Assembly: GCF_009792295.1 (NCBI RefSeq)
Contig: NZ_CP039934.1
Span: forward strand, 3,120,501-3,184,500
Direction: 5' to 3'
From: Myroides fluvii
GTDB lineage: Bacteria; Bacteroidota; Bacteroidia; Flavobacteriales; Flavobacteriaceae
DNA: 64,000 bases
The notes under the pieces are model-generated. The model was not told the origin of the DNA, searched no databases, and worked only from the letters and a program-made list of their open reading frames with translations. Below, piece by piece: positions 1 through 9,018 of this stretch (positions are counted from its first letter, which is position 1; every line of letters starts with the position of its first letter). Both the position numbers and the translations under genes were made by a program.

Positions 1-1063
1 CTTTTTTTTCTACATAATCTGAATTCATCAAACGCAGGATGCCCATATAATTCATGTGAAAGGAAAGGGTATCGCCGACCTTGAGGTTTTCGGGATTGGA
101 ATCTAAATCGATGACCATCATATCTGAGCTAGAGCCTACTAATTGATGTTTAGGATTAAGGGGGAAGAAATGATCGGTATCAATATCCAGTAATCCCAGG
201 TCAATGATAGCTCTAAACTTTGTAGCATGTTCCCATTCGGGATTGAATTCAATTTTCTCACCCGTCATATTGATTCCTGTTTCACCACTCGGCATCATCG
301 GTTTTTCGTGTAACTCGATAATCTCGGCGTGTAGTTCAAAAACATGTTGCTCATAGGCTTCATATTGGCTGCCATCATACGCATTAGTTCCCATAAATAG
401 GGTTTCGCCTATGCGGAAGTGATTAATAGCTTTAGGCAACTGATGATTGGTAATCAACGGGAGTGTAACAGAAGCGCCTCCAGAAATAAAAGGTAATTTT
501 TTATTGAATTTTAGCTCTAAAAGCTCTTTGTATAGGCTGAGCTGAATTAATTTATCATTGTTGGGCAAAACCCCATACATGCAAGTTAGGTTTGTTCCTA
601 AGCCAATGATTTCGATATGGGGTAGACTGAAGACCTTTTCATAGAAAGAAATTAAATCTTCTCGTAAAACACCTTCTCGAAGTTCTCCTAGCTCAACCAT
701 AATCACAATTTTGTGCACTTTATTTTGCTTTGCTGCTTCTTTTGATAGAAGTTTAATGGTTTCTAATTCCGTATTGAAACTAATGTCGGCATATTCGACA
801 ATCTCATCAATACTGCCATTAGGTGCAGGCTTGATGTAAATTGTTTCGATATCGGGATCAATGAGTTTGATGCTCTTGAGGTTAGAAACGCGTGAATCAC
901 AAATTTGCTGCGGTTTTAATTCGAGCACTTGTTCTAGGAACAGCGAGTTACCACATAGTAATTTACCTACTACAGCCCATGTAATCCCTTCTGTATCAAA
1001 TAGGTTTTGAAGCAGGTCAAAATTGTGCTTTAGTTTCGTTTTACTTAAGGTTATACAAGCCAT
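1..1063 (-). CDS. PLP-dependent alanine/ornithine racemase family protein (3' end beyond window)
   Basis: Reading the minus strand from the ATG at 1063 gives 354 open codons running off the left edge. The N-terminus (MACITLSKTKLKHNF) matches the start of alanine-racemase-fold PLP enzymes, where a Lys shortly after such a segment normally binds PLP. Later segments include VELGELREGV, a GGASVTLP phosphate-binding-like stretch and RIGETLFMG, typical of the YhfX/ornithine-racemase branch. Substrate (alanine, ornithine or other) cannot be decided. The start codon overlaps the stop of the upstream GNAT gene as TAATG, so the two are probably translationally coupled. The C-terminus is missing. Confidence 0.85.
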   Translation of the reverse strand, partial: MACITLSKTKLKHNFDLLQNLFDTEGITWAVVGKLLCGNSLFLEQVLELKPQQICDSRVSNLKSIKLIDPDIETIYIKPAPNGSIDEIVEYADISFNTELETIKLLSKEAAKQNKVHKIVIMVELGELREGVLREDLISFYEKVFSLPHIEIIGLGTNLTCMYGVLPNNDKLIQLSLYKELLELKFNKKLPFISGGASVTLPLITNHQLPKAINHFRIGETLFMGTNAYDGSQYEAYEQHVFELHAEIIELHEKPMMPSGETGINMTGEKIEFNPEWEHATKFRAIIDLGLLDIDTDHFFPLNPKHQLVGSSSDMMVIDLDSNPENLKVGDTLSFHMNYMGILRLMNSDYVEKK

Positions 1064-1506
1064 TATTTGTTGTTTAATCTCATTTCTATATACTTTTTTT
1101 CAAATCCTTTGCGCTCATACAAATGTTGGGCAGGATTGTTAAAATCCACGTGTAAGGCAATGGATCCTGTCAGTGCTGTTTTGAGATAATCAATTAATTG
1201 TCCACCAATACCTTTACCTCTTAGGGATTGATCTGTAGCAATATAGACTAAAATATGTTCAGGTATAAATCCCTCCATCAAGGTGTTTAGAACAACCGTC
1301 ATCCCTACGATGCGCGCTTCTTCTTTTGCAATGAGAATCACACCGCCTGGTTTGTTGTCTTGACCGAGTGCGTAAGCAAGCGCTTTGGCAATGTCTTCTT
1401 TCTCATCTCCATATTGTTCGAGATGTTGAAATAAGAAGTTGGTGTATTGTTCTACTTCTGCTGGACTGACGGGACTGTCTGAATTCTTTTTTTCTATTTG
1501 AATCAT
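1063..1506 (-). CDS. GNAT family N-acetyltransferase
   Basis: 147 residues from the ATG at 1506; a longer frame opens at 1539 but adds only an unlikely MYNCVVVKTHI extension. The central part has the GNAT acetyl-CoA signature (TDQSLRGKGIGGQLIDYL, i.e. the Q/RxxGxG/A loop) followed by LHVDFNNPAQHLYERKGFEKKYIEM, the usual strand-helix after the pantetheine site. The substrate is unknown. It overlaps the racemase gene by one base (TAATG), so both probably act on the same amine or amino-acid metabolite; that is inference. Confidence 0.85.
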   Translation of the reverse strand: MIQIEKKNSDSPVSPAEVEQYTNFLFQHLEQYGDEKEDIAKALAYALGQDNKPGGVILIAKEEARIVGMTVVLNTLMEGFIPEHILVYIATDQSLRGKGIGGQLIDYLKTALTGSIALHVDFNNPAQHLYERKGFEKKYIEMRLNNK

Positions 1507-1786
1507 AATGTGTGTTTTTACAACTACGCAGTTGTACAAAGGTCAAAACCATTTCAATTATAGAGAATCAGCGGTAAAATATAAACTGATAAATAAATAG
1601 TGTGCGTGTGCAATTTTGCACGCACAATTGGGTAGGTGTACCTCTCTTGATGTACGAATTACAATAGTTGAAAATTGTAAAAATAAATGTTTAAACCATA
1701 AAAATACAAAAAAAGAGGGCTTCTTGCAAATTTTTCAGAATTAATCTTTGTTTTATTTATTTAATTTGAGAATTATGCAAAAAAAC
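1507..1786. other. intergenic region without a recognised gene
   Basis: AT-rich spacer between the racemase/GNAT pair and the terminator of the next minus-strand gene. It should hold the promoter of the GNAT-racemase pair. It contains a short inverted element around TGTGCGTGTGCAATTTTGCACGCACA (1600-1625), a near-perfect palindrome (GTGCGTGTGCAA / TTGCACGCACA arms) that could be an operator; no ORF of interest was seen. Confidence 0.4.
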
Positions 1787-1829
1787 AAGTCTAGTAGAAA
1801 CAAGCGGAATACTTGTTTCTACTAGGCTT
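1787..1829 (-). terminator. rho-independent terminator of the 371-aa GNAT-like gene
   Basis: Perfect 14-bp arms CTAGTAGAAACAAG (1791-1804) and CTTGTTTCTACTAG (1812-1825) with a 7-nt loop, extended by AAG/CTT and a G-T pair. On the minus strand the hairpin is followed by a T-run (the A7 at 1779-1785), as expected downstream of the minus-strand gene ending at 1850. Confidence 0.9.
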
Positions 1830-1849
1830 AGTACGCGTTAGGAAGAATC

Positions 1850-2965
1850 CTAAATATCTTTTCGGTACGTTTTGCGTTCTTTGTGGATTTCAGGATTAAA
1901 ATGTTTCCATAATTGTTGAATTTTTACGTTTTCAATAAGTAAGGGATTCGTTTCAATATGTTTGATTTTATGCTTCATAAAACAAGCGTAAATCTCTTCA
2001 AATATAATGGCTGTAATCCCCTTATTTCTATATTCAGGATCAATGCCAATCAAATAGTATTCGGCGCGATCATTGTGTTTCATAGCTTGTAGCAAGTGAA
2101 TGAATCCAAAAGGAAACAATCTCCCTTTTGCCTTTTGAAAGGCTTTTGAGAAGGAAGGCATGGTAATAGCAAAGGCAATCATCTTGTGGTTGTGATCCAT
2201 TACACAAGAAATAAAATCAGGATGAATAAACTGCAAGTATTTCTTTTTGTAGTGTTCAACTTGAAAAGGCTCAATGGGAACAAAGCTCTGCAAATCTGCA
2301 TAGGTCTTGTTTAGCAGCGCAAACATTTCATCCACATAAGGCATGAGCTCTTTGGTTGTTTTGAATACAAGCGGTTTTACTGCGTAGCGCTGTTGAATGA
2401 GCTGCGACATTTTGGTGATTTTTTCTTCATCAAAATTAGAGATATCTAAGCTGTATTCCATCCATTCTGCTTCTGGTGTAAACCCTAATTGATTCAGATG
2501 CTTGGGGTAGTATTCATAATTATACAATCCAATCATGGTCGCTAAGCGATCAAATCCCTTCGTTAACATCCCCGCCTTATCCATATTTGAAAATCCCATA
2601 GGACCTTCTATGTATTGCATCTGGTTGGCTTTTCCAAATTTTTCAACTTCAGCTAACAAGGCTTCAGTCACGGCTAAATCATCAATGAAATCAAACCAAC
2701 CAAATCGCACTTTGGGTTTGTTTAAATCGTTTACCTCAGTCCAATTGATACAACAAGCAATACGTCCAACCAATTTATTGTTTTTATACGCAAGGAAAAA
2801 ACGAACATCTACCGTTTTAAAAATAGCATTAGAAGGATCAAAACTCTTTACTTCTTCTTTGATGATAGAAGGCACCCAATAGGGATTGTCTTTGTATAGT
2901 GTGAAAGGAAATTGGACGAACTCCTTCATTTCCTTTGGTGTAATGGCTTGTTTAATTTCAATCAT
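1850..2965 (-). CDS. GNAT-like acyltransferase, 371 aa, Bacteroidota type
   Basis: The open frame extends to 3079, but the ATG at 2965 (MIEIKQAITPKEMKEF) begins the protein-like part; the 38 upstream residues look like translated leader. The C-terminal third contains YYLIGIDPEYRNKGITAIIFEEIYACF, the GNAT acetyl-CoA loop, followed by HIETNPLLIENVKIQQLWKHF. The N-terminal part (QFPFTLYKDNPYWVPSI) is a conserved feature of a family of about 370-380 residues that I know only as hypothetical GNAT-domain proteins. No substrate can be named. Followed by a strong terminator. Confidence 0.75.
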   Translation of the reverse strand: MIEIKQAITPKEMKEFVQFPFTLYKDNPYWVPSIIKEEVKSFDPSNAIFKTVDVRFFLAYKNNKLVGRIACCINWTEVNDLNKPKVRFGWFDFIDDLAVTEALLAEVEKFGKANQMQYIEGPMGFSNMDKAGMLTKGFDRLATMIGLYNYEYYPKHLNQLGFTPEAEWMEYSLDISNFDEEKITKMSQLIQQRYAVKPLVFKTTKELMPYVDEMFALLNKTYADLQSFVPIEPFQVEHYKKKYLQFIHPDFISCVMDHNHKMIAFAITMPSFSKAFQKAKGRLFPFGFIHLLQAMKHNDRAEYYLIGIDPEYRNKGITAIIFEEIYACFMKHKIKHIETNPLLIENVKIQQLWKHFNPEIHKERKTYRKDI

Positions 2966-3146
2966 TTCTTTTGCATTAAAATCTAAAATCAGGATAAAAA
3001 TACTAAATATTAAATCACCGTTTAGTATAAAATTGCGAGAAAAGTTGAACGCAGTAACCGAAAGAAACAAGTCTTCCACCTGTGTAGGATTTTCAGGAGT
3101 GGATAAAGGATAGAGGAGAGGGAGCTCCGCGAATCGGTAAGGTGTT

Positions 3147-3827
3147 TTAAGCCAGTCTTTTAATGGTTATAACGCTATTGTGATCTAAGGTCGTTGGCAT
3201 CACGCGCACCGAGAAATGAATCGGATCAAATAAGGCTTTGAAGTTTTGATTGCGTTGTTCATCTTCCGGTGTGAGAATGATGGTATTGAAAATAATGAAG
3301 CCATCTACTGCGAGCAGTTGCTTGAGATGATGGACAAAATAGTGTTCAAATAAGAAAGAAGGCATATAGCTGTCTTGAAAAATATCGAGGATAACTAAGT
3401 CATATTGTTCCTGACAGGTCAATACATATTCAAAGGCATCCAGCTGAACGATATTGTGTTTGTCTTTATATCGGTCGAGATTGAAGTATTTTTGAGCCAC
3501 ATAGATAATCGCTTCATCGAGTTCAACGCTAGTAATGGTTCCTGTGAAATTGATTTCGTTGCGAAGTAGATGAACCGTACTACCAGCCCCTAAACCCAAG
3601 TTTAGCACCTGCTGCATCGCTTTAATCTTTTGATAGCCAATGAATTTTAACCCTCTTTTAAAAACCTGTTCCAATTGGCCATAAGAATAGTTGGTGTTTT
3701 TTGTATCCAAGACCAATTGCCCCTTTTGCCAAGTGATTTCTAATTTATTGTTGATTTTTGAAGAAATTTTTTTTACAGGAATAGGAGTCAGGTAGCTCAA
3801 CCACTTTTTTAGCATATCTTTTTTCAC
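3147..3827 (-). CDS. spermidine-synthase-like SAM-dependent methyltransferase
   Basis: 226 residues. Rossmann motif I is VLNLGLGAGSTVHLLR (about residues 73-88), followed by the acidic SVELDEAII at the end of strand 2 and DLVILDIFQDSYMP (motif post-II/IV region typical of the polyamine synthase fold). The protein is shorter than true spermidine synthases (about 280 aa) and lacks their N-terminal beta-hairpin domain, so aminopropyl transfer is unlikely; it fits the orphan spermine/spermidine-synthase-like methyltransferases. Start could alternatively be the fifth codon (MLKKWLS). Confidence 0.75.
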   Translation of the reverse strand: MKKDMLKKWLSYLTPIPVKKISSKINNKLEITWQKGQLVLDTKNTNYSYGQLEQVFKRGLKFIGYQKIKAMQQVLNLGLGAGSTVHLLRNEINFTGTITSVELDEAIIYVAQKYFNLDRYKDKHNIVQLDAFEYVLTCQEQYDLVILDIFQDSYMPSFLFEHYFVHHLKQLLAVDGFIIFNTIILTPEDEQRNQNFKALFDPIHFSVRVMPTTLDHNSVITIKRLA

Positions 3828-3901
3828 ATCAATTTAAACAAATATAAACGAAAAAAGAAGTAGTTCAAAAACCGTTGAGATAAAGTTTTGATGGAAATAA
3901 A

Positions 3902-3925
3902 AAGCCCAATCTCAAGATTGGGCTT
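3902..3925 (-). terminator. rho-independent terminator of the lipoprotein gene
   Basis: AAGCCCAATCT (3902-3912) and AGATTGGGCTT (3915-3925) form an 11-bp inverted repeat; on the minus strand it is followed by TTTTTATTT. It lies directly downstream of the minus-strand gene ending at 3949. Confidence 0.85.
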
Positions 3926-3948
3926 TTGCTTATTTTAATAATAGTTGA

Positions 3949-4812
3949 TTATAATGCTTTTTCAAGATAAGTGTACGTTATAACCTGAACAATATTTTCA
4001 GGTGTAATACTTCCTTTATATACCGTTGCATCTATTGGATAATTTCCTGAATTAAAGTTATATTTAATAGAATACGTAGTGGATGTATCGCTAGTAATCT
4101 TATAACCAGCCACTGTATTCGGGAATTGATAGGTAAGCGGAATATAACCGAATTCACCAAAAGTAAAAAAAGTTAAATCTACAGGTAAATGACTAAAAGG
4201 GTTTTTTCCACCGCTATAAGTTAACTCCAGTTTATAATCCATGTAGTTGTATCCAACTAATTGTTTATTAGAGTTGTACTTGTAATTGACTGTGTAAGGT
4301 TTACTGTTTGCAACAGGTTTAATAAAATCAGCTATTCCAGTAGTAAATTGATTTTGATTATTGTAGTTCAATGCTATTTTTAAAATTCCAAAGGTAGAAA
4401 ACTCGTGTACTACATTGTTTTCATATTTAAAGTAATACGATTGTATTTTTCTGCCATTTAAAAGAATATGTAAAGAATCCAATTGGTTGGATTGATTTAA
4501 TTTCAAGTCAAAAATATGATGAAAACTAGCCACGACTTCTTCGTTTTTCATGGCTCTAGAATCTTGTACAAGGGATTCTAATTGATCATTTTTGTCATAG
4601 GTTAGGTGAAACTCAGCGTAATCGGTTGGTGTACGTTCGATATGTGTACCATTGCCATTGACTATTTTTGTAGCTTCATAAGAGGTGGAATGTACCTTGG
4701 AAACAAGATATTTTGTGTTGTTTTCCGGTTGTGTGGTGGAGTCATCAGAGTTGCAACTTCCTAAAAATAGAAAAAAACTAGCTAAAGCGGTTAGTTTGAT
4801 TGAATAGTTCAT
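3949..4812 (-). CDS. hypothetical lipoprotein
   Basis: 287 residues from ATG 4812, chosen because it starts the signal sequence MNYSIKLTALASFFLFLGSC; the in-frame extension to 4845 has no signal character. The lipobox LGSC is followed by NSDDSTTQPENN, an acidic linker typical of exported Bacteroidota lipoproteins. The mature part is rich in alternating Y/N/K beta-strand-like segments (NYKYNSNKQLVGYNYMDYKLELTYSGG), similar to DUF4595/YD-like proteins. Function unknown; probably periplasmic or surface exposed. Single-gene unit with its own terminator. Confidence 0.7.
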   Translation of the reverse strand: MNYSIKLTALASFFLFLGSCNSDDSTTQPENNTKYLVSKVHSTSYEATKIVNGNGTHIERTPTDYAEFHLTYDKNDQLESLVQDSRAMKNEEVVASFHHIFDLKLNQSNQLDSLHILLNGRKIQSYYFKYENNVVHEFSTFGILKIALNYNNQNQFTTGIADFIKPVANSKPYTVNYKYNSNKQLVGYNYMDYKLELTYSGGKNPFSHLPVDLTFFTFGEFGYIPLTYQFPNTVAGYKITSDTSTTYSIKYNFNSGNYPIDATVYKGSITPENIVQVITYTYLEKAL

Positions 4813-5194
4813 ACTTATTTTTTGTTTGCCGCAAATATAATCCAATCCATTGCAGATTAAAAAACATTAATTTAACAAAAATAAAAAAAAGGGTTTGTTT
4901 TTTTGGGAGGAGTGCTTTTTATTGTGAAGTGCTATTTATAGCTAAATGTAATTGTCTTTTAAGAGGATCTCACACTGTAGCGTGAGATAGGATCGAAGGA
5001 AACTAAAAGTGAATTTTATACAATTTATGAGATTCATTAGAATCTACAGTGGATGTTTAGGTATTCGGTAAGATTGGATAGAATACTTAGGAGTTTCGGA
5101 TTTATCTGTAAACCTATTGAAAATATGGAAATCTAAGGTGCTGTTTTTCACGGATAGAAAAGGAAAATATTTTTTTCTAGTCCCTCGAGTTTTA
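4813..5194. other. intergenic region between divergent genes
   Basis: About 380 bases with no convincing gene. It contains a small hairpin ATCTCAC (4967-4973) / GTGAGAT (4982-4988). The right end leads into the promoter of the siderophore importer. A 61-codon plus-strand frame at 4800-4985 lacks family character and is not called. Confidence 0.4.
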
Positions 5195-5228
5195 TATATT
5201 TGTCCTTATTTAATTTTATTCTAAATAA
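5195..5228 (+). promoter_or_regulatory. promoter -7 box and Fur-like operator of the siderophore importer
   Basis: TATATTTG at 5195-5202 matches the Bacteroidota -7 consensus TAnnTTTG. Three nt further lies a 23-bp element (5206-5228) with arms TTATTTA and TAAATAA and the right half TCTAAATAA. The same right half next to the same -7 box occurs at 22308-22330 and 22587-22609. Position just downstream of -7 is where a repressor would block transcription. The identity of the regulator (Fur family) is inferred from the iron-linked genes. Confidence 0.6.
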
Positions 5229-5242
5229 AAATAAGCCAATAT

Positions 5243-6193
5243 ATGTTGAGAATTGTGTTAGTTCTTATCCTCGTGCTGCTGTCTTTTTTGTCCATTTTTG
5301 TGGGGGTGAAAGATATTTCCGTTTTTGATTTACACCGGTTAACAAACGATGAGCTTCTCGTGATCTTTGTGAGTCGGGTGCCTCGTACCATTGCGGTATT
5401 AATTGCGGGGGTAGGAATGAGTATTTCGGGTTTAATTGTTCAACAGATCGCGTTGAATAAATTTGTCTCTCCAACAACAATGGGGACGCTAGATGCCTGT
5501 AAAATGGGTATTCTCTTTAGTATGATTCTCTTTCCCAACGGGGGAATTGTTTTTAAAACGCTATTGTCTTTTACCATTGCCTTATTAGCCAGTATTGTTT
5601 TCTTGCGTTTGGCTAGTAAAATCAAAGTACAAAATGTAATTTTTATTCCTCTAATTGGAATTGTATTTGGAAATATATTAAGTGCCATCGCTACTTTTTT
5701 TGCTTTTCGTTACAATCTTGTTCAAAATATGGACGGCTGGATGATGGGCGATTTTTCTTCTATCTTAAAAGGAAATTACGAAATTCTATATCTAGGTGTT
5801 TTGGTTGTGATTCTCTGCTATCTCTATGCTAATAAATTTACTATTGTAGGATTAGGGGAGGATGCGGCAATAAGTTTGGGTTTAAATCCCAAGCGAATCA
5901 TGTATTTAGGGTTGGTTTTCGTTTCTATTACTTCAACTGTAGTTGTATTGACAGCAGGTGTAATTCCCTTTCTTGGCTTGATTGTTCCTAATATTGTCAG
6001 CTTGATTTTTGGTGATAACCTCCGTAAAACAATCAGTTACACCGCTTTAGTAGGGGCTATATTTTTATTGGTTTGCGATTTGATTAGTCGCATCATTATC
6101 GCTCCTTATGAAGTTCCTATTGGACTAACGGTAAGTATTGTTGGGGGAGTTGTGTTTTTATATCTAATCTTAAAAAAGACGAAACATGCCTAA
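5243..6193 (+). CDS. iron-siderophore ABC transporter permease (FecCD family), first subunit
   Basis: 316 residues, nearly all hydrophobic, with 8-9 predicted membrane segments. Family marks: SRVPRTIAVLIAGVGMSISGLIVQQIALNKFVSPTTMG near residues 45-90 (the RxPR...AGxxLaxsGxxxQ...NPLa-like block) and LGEDAAISLGLNPKRI (about 205-220), the cytoplasmic coupling region facing the ATPase, then AGVIPFLGLIVPNI. Closest by order and character to YclN/CeuB/FatD, permeases of catecholate siderophores such as petrobactin; that ligand is inference. First gene of a four-gene operon; overlaps the next gene by 8 bases. Confidence 0.92.
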   Translation: MLRIVLVLILVLLSFLSIFVGVKDISVFDLHRLTNDELLVIFVSRVPRTIAVLIAGVGMSISGLIVQQIALNKFVSPTTMGTLDACKMGILFSMILFPNGGIVFKTLLSFTIALLASIVFLRLASKIKVQNVIFIPLIGIVFGNILSAIATFFAFRYNLVQNMDGWMMGDFSSILKGNYEILYLGVLVVILCYLYANKFTIVGLGEDAAISLGLNPKRIMYLGLVFVSITSTVVVLTAGVIPFLGLIVPNIVSLIFGDNLRKTISYTALVGAIFLLVCDLISRIIIAPYEVPIGLTVSIVGGVVFLYLILKKTKHA

Positions 6194-7133
6194 GAATAAA
6201 TTAATCATCCTATTGCTCGTTGCCCTATTAATCAGCGTTGCTACTTATATGTTTACGTTTACAGGAACGAAGTTAGACTACGTGTTGCCAAGAAGAGGAT
6301 ATAAGATTTTAACCATGGTATTGGTGTCTTTTGCCATTGGTTATTCTTCTGTGGTCTTTCAAACCATAACTGCCAATCGAATTTTAACCCCATCGATTAT
6401 GGGATTTGATTCTTTTTTCTTGCTATTGCAGTCACTTATCGTCTTGTGGTATGGAGATCGCACCTTTAAGGTATTAGGTTCCGAATGGAATTTTGCCTTA
6501 TCAGTCGTATTGATGATGGTTTTTGCCCTTCTTATGTATTTCGCCGTGTTCAAAAGAGAGAGTAAAGGGCTATATACATTATTGTTAGTAGGACTCTTAA
6601 TCGGAACGCTTTTTAAGAGTGGGGCTTCTTTTATTATGCTGCTCATTGACCCCAATGAATTTAGCATTATTCAAAATGCCATGTTTGCTTCTTTTGAGCG
6701 TATTAATTTGAAAATTTTGGGAATTGCAGCAGGGATATTAGTTGCAACAATGCTATATGGAATCCGCTATTTCAAACAATTGGATGTGATTAGTTTAGGA
6801 CGAGATCACGCCATTAGTTTAGGGGTGAATTACCACAAAGTGGTACGCGCCAACCTGATATTTATCTCTATCATGGTTGCCGTATCAACGGCCTTAGTAG
6901 GGCCTATTACCTTCTTGGGGCTCTTGGTTGCCAATTTGACTTACGAATTAGTTAAGAAAAACAATCATGCCCTAGTTGTGTTCACTTGTTGTTTGTTGAC
7001 TTCAGTGACTGTAATTGGAGCGCAATACCTCGTAGAACATTTATTTAATTTGACCACAACAGTAAGTATTATTATCAACTTCGTAGGAGGAGTGTATTTT
7101 ATCTATTTGCTGTTAAAAAGTAATAAAGTATGA
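6186..7133 (+). CDS. iron-siderophore ABC transporter permease (FecCD family), second subunit
   Basis: 315 residues, polytopic, paralogous to the preceding permease. The coupling region is SLGRDHAISLGVNYHKVVRANL and the later GPITFLGLLVANL matches the family. It resembles YclO/CeuC/FatC. Overlaps the upstream permease by 8 bases and the ATPase gene by 4 (ATGA), so the subunits are co-translated and probably form a heterodimeric pore in the inner membrane. Confidence 0.92.
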   Translation: MPKNKLIILLLVALLISVATYMFTFTGTKLDYVLPRRGYKILTMVLVSFAIGYSSVVFQTITANRILTPSIMGFDSFFLLLQSLIVLWYGDRTFKVLGSEWNFALSVVLMMVFALLMYFAVFKRESKGLYTLLLVGLLIGTLFKSGASFIMLLIDPNEFSIIQNAMFASFERINLKILGIAAGILVATMLYGIRYFKQLDVISLGRDHAISLGVNYHKVVRANLIFISIMVAVSTALVGPITFLGLLVANLTYELVKKNNHALVVFTCCLLTSVTVIGAQYLVEHLFNLTTTVSIIINFVGGVYFIYLLLKSNKV

Positions 7134-7888
7134 TTCAAGTTAATCAAGTATCAAAATCATATGGCGAAAAACTGATTTTAAATCAGGTATGTGTAAGCTT
7201 CCCCAAAGGAAAGATCTCGTGTTTTATTGGCGGTAATGGTACGGGAAAAAGTACACTACTTTCCATTATCAGCCGTTTGGTATCGCGTGATAAGGGCGAG
7301 ATAAACCTTTTGAATAAGGAGGTTTTGAGCTATACGAATGAAGATTTTGCCAAGCGTTTAGCAATTTTAAAGCAAAGTAATAGCCCCAACATTCGGTTGA
7401 CCGTTAAGGAGTTGGTCTCTTTTGGTCGTTTTCCGCATTCTAAGGGAAGACTCAAAAAAGAAGACCATCAAAAGATTGAAGAGAGTATCGCTTTCATGGG
7501 ATTGAAGGATATTGAAAATCAGTTTATTGATGAGTTGAGTGGAGGACAACGCCAACGGGCTTTTCTCGCCATGGTTTTAGCACAAGATACCGAGTATATC
7601 TTGTTGGACGAGCCATTGAATAATTTAGATATGAAGCACTCTGTCGAAATTATGAAAACCTTGCGGGAGTTAGCAGATAAGTACCATAAAACCATCGTTA
7701 TTGTGGTACACGATATCAATTATGCAGCTGCTTATGCTGATTATATCGCTGCGGTAAAAAATCATCAAATTCTGTATTTCGGCCCAACTAACGAAGTAAT
7801 TACAGAAGAAAAAATGAAAGATGTCTTCGATATCGATATGAAAATTATCGATAATGGAGACCACAAAATTTGCGTCTATTTTAAATAA
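7130..7888 (+). CDS. iron-siderophore ABC transporter ATP-binding protein
   Basis: 252 residues. Walker A GGNGTGKST (34-42), Q-loop in LAILKQSN, signature LSGGQRQR (136-143), Walker B YILLDEP (156-162), D-loop NNLD and the switch His in IVVHDIN. FepC/YclP/CeuD type. It powers the two upstream permeases from the cytoplasmic side. Begins inside the stop of the second permease (ATGA). Confidence 0.95.
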   Translation: MIQVNQVSKSYGEKLILNQVCVSFPKGKISCFIGGNGTGKSTLLSIISRLVSRDKGEINLLNKEVLSYTNEDFAKRLAILKQSNSPNIRLTVKELVSFGRFPHSKGRLKKEDHQKIEESIAFMGLKDIENQFIDELSGGQRQRAFLAMVLAQDTEYILLDEPLNNLDMKHSVEIMKTLRELADKYHKTIVIVVHDINYAAAYADYIAAVKNHQILYFGPTNEVITEEKMKDVFDIDMKIIDNGDHKICVYFK

Positions 7889-7905
7889 TTTATAAAAACA
7901 TCGTT

Positions 7906-8847
7906 ATGAGTAAATTTATGATTAGCTGCTTGGCAGCATCCGTTTTTTTATTTGTTTCTTGTAAAGAGACAAAAAAGGAAGAACAAAGTTCAGCAGCTGA
8001 AACAACAGCAGTACTTACTGTTGATCACCTTTCAGGTACTTCTGAAGTAAAAGTAAACCCTAAAAATCCAGTAGTATTGAGCTACGGTATTTTAGATACG
8101 TTTGACGAATTGGGAATTCCGGTTAAAGGAGTGCCAGCTTCAAATTTACCCACTTATTTAGAGCAATACAGCGCGGCGGAATACGAAAATGTAGGTGGAA
8201 TTAAAGAGCCAAATGCAGAAAAAGTAAATGCAGCGGATACAGAATTAATTATTATTGCAGGGCGTACAGCAGCCATGTATGATGAGTTTACAAAAATTGC
8301 TCCAACAATCAATTTAGATGTTGATGCTAAAGATTATATGAATTCATTCAAAAACAACCAACGCATCATCGGTAAATTGTTCGGTAAAGAAGAGCAAGTA
8401 GAGCAAGAATTGAAAGCTATCGATGCGCGTATTGCTAAGATTAAAGCTATTACAGAAAACTCAGACAAAAAAGGACTAATTGTATTGGCTAATGAAGGTC
8501 GTTTAAGTTCATACGGAAAAGGTTCTCGCTTTGGAATTATCCACGACGTATTCGGATTAAAACCAGCAGATGAAAAAATCGAAGTAGCCACACATGGTCA
8601 GGTAATTTCGAATGAATTAATCAAAGAATTAAATCCAGATTATATTTTCGTTATTGATCGTGGAGCTGCAATTAAAAGAACATCGTTGAGCAAAGAGGAA
8701 TTTGCTAATGCTTTAGTACAACAAACCAATGCCTACAAAAACGATAAAATTATTTTCTTAAATCCTGAAACTTGGTATTTATCAGGAGGAGGATTAAAAT
8801 CAATCAAAATGATGATTGACGAAGTAGAAAAGGCAGTAGCAAACTAA
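7906..8847 (+). CDS. siderophore-binding lipoprotein of the ABC importer
   Basis: 313 residues. Signal peptide MSKFMISCLAASVFLFVSC with lipobox Cys19, then a class III periplasmic binding-protein fold: VVLSYGILDTFDELGIPVKGVP, the N-lobe motif ELIIIAGRTAAMYDEFTKIAPTINLD, a long connecting helix, and DYIFVIDRGAAI in the C-lobe. Resembles YclQ/CeuE/FatB binding proteins. In a Gram-negative cell it would sit in the periplasm; no TonB-dependent outer-membrane receptor is encoded next to it, so one must exist elsewhere. Last gene of the operon, 17 nt after the ATPase, with a strong terminator. Confidence 0.92.
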   Translation: MSKFMISCLAASVFLFVSCKETKKEEQSSAAETTAVLTVDHLSGTSEVKVNPKNPVVLSYGILDTFDELGIPVKGVPASNLPTYLEQYSAAEYENVGGIKEPNAEKVNAADTELIIIAGRTAAMYDEFTKIAPTINLDVDAKDYMNSFKNNQRIIGKLFGKEEQVEQELKAIDARIAKIKAITENSDKKGLIVLANEGRLSSYGKGSRFGIIHDVFGLKPADEKIEVATHGQVISNELIKELNPDYIFVIDRGAAIKRTSLSKEEFANALVQQTNAYKNDKIIFLNPETWYLSGGGLKSIKMMIDEVEKAVAN

Positions 8848-8876
8848 GTAAAGTTGTTGTTAATTTCAAATACTAA

Positions 8877-8916
8877 AACGAGCGAGTACACAACATAGTG
8901 TTCGCTCGTTTTTTTG
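8877..8916 (+). terminator. rho-independent terminator of the siderophore importer operon
   Basis: ACGAGCGA (8878-8885) pairs with TCGCTCGT (8902-8909), with an inner ACAC/GTGT helix, followed by a T7 run. Confidence 0.92.
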
Positions 8917-9018
8917 TGCTCATTTTCTTCTAAACACAAGGTTAAAATTTGTTGTTTTTTATTTACATTAGCCTTTACAAGTAATGAATATTAATCCTTT
9001 TAGAACAACTACATACTT

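Noticed and set aside
3147..3827. True spermidine synthase (speE)
   Set aside because: Too short, lacks the N-terminal domain and the full aminopropyltransferase signature; called only as spermidine-synthase-like.
4800..4985. 61-codon plus-strand frame
   Set aside because: Low-complexity composition, overlaps the 5' end of the lipoprotein gene; reads as chance.
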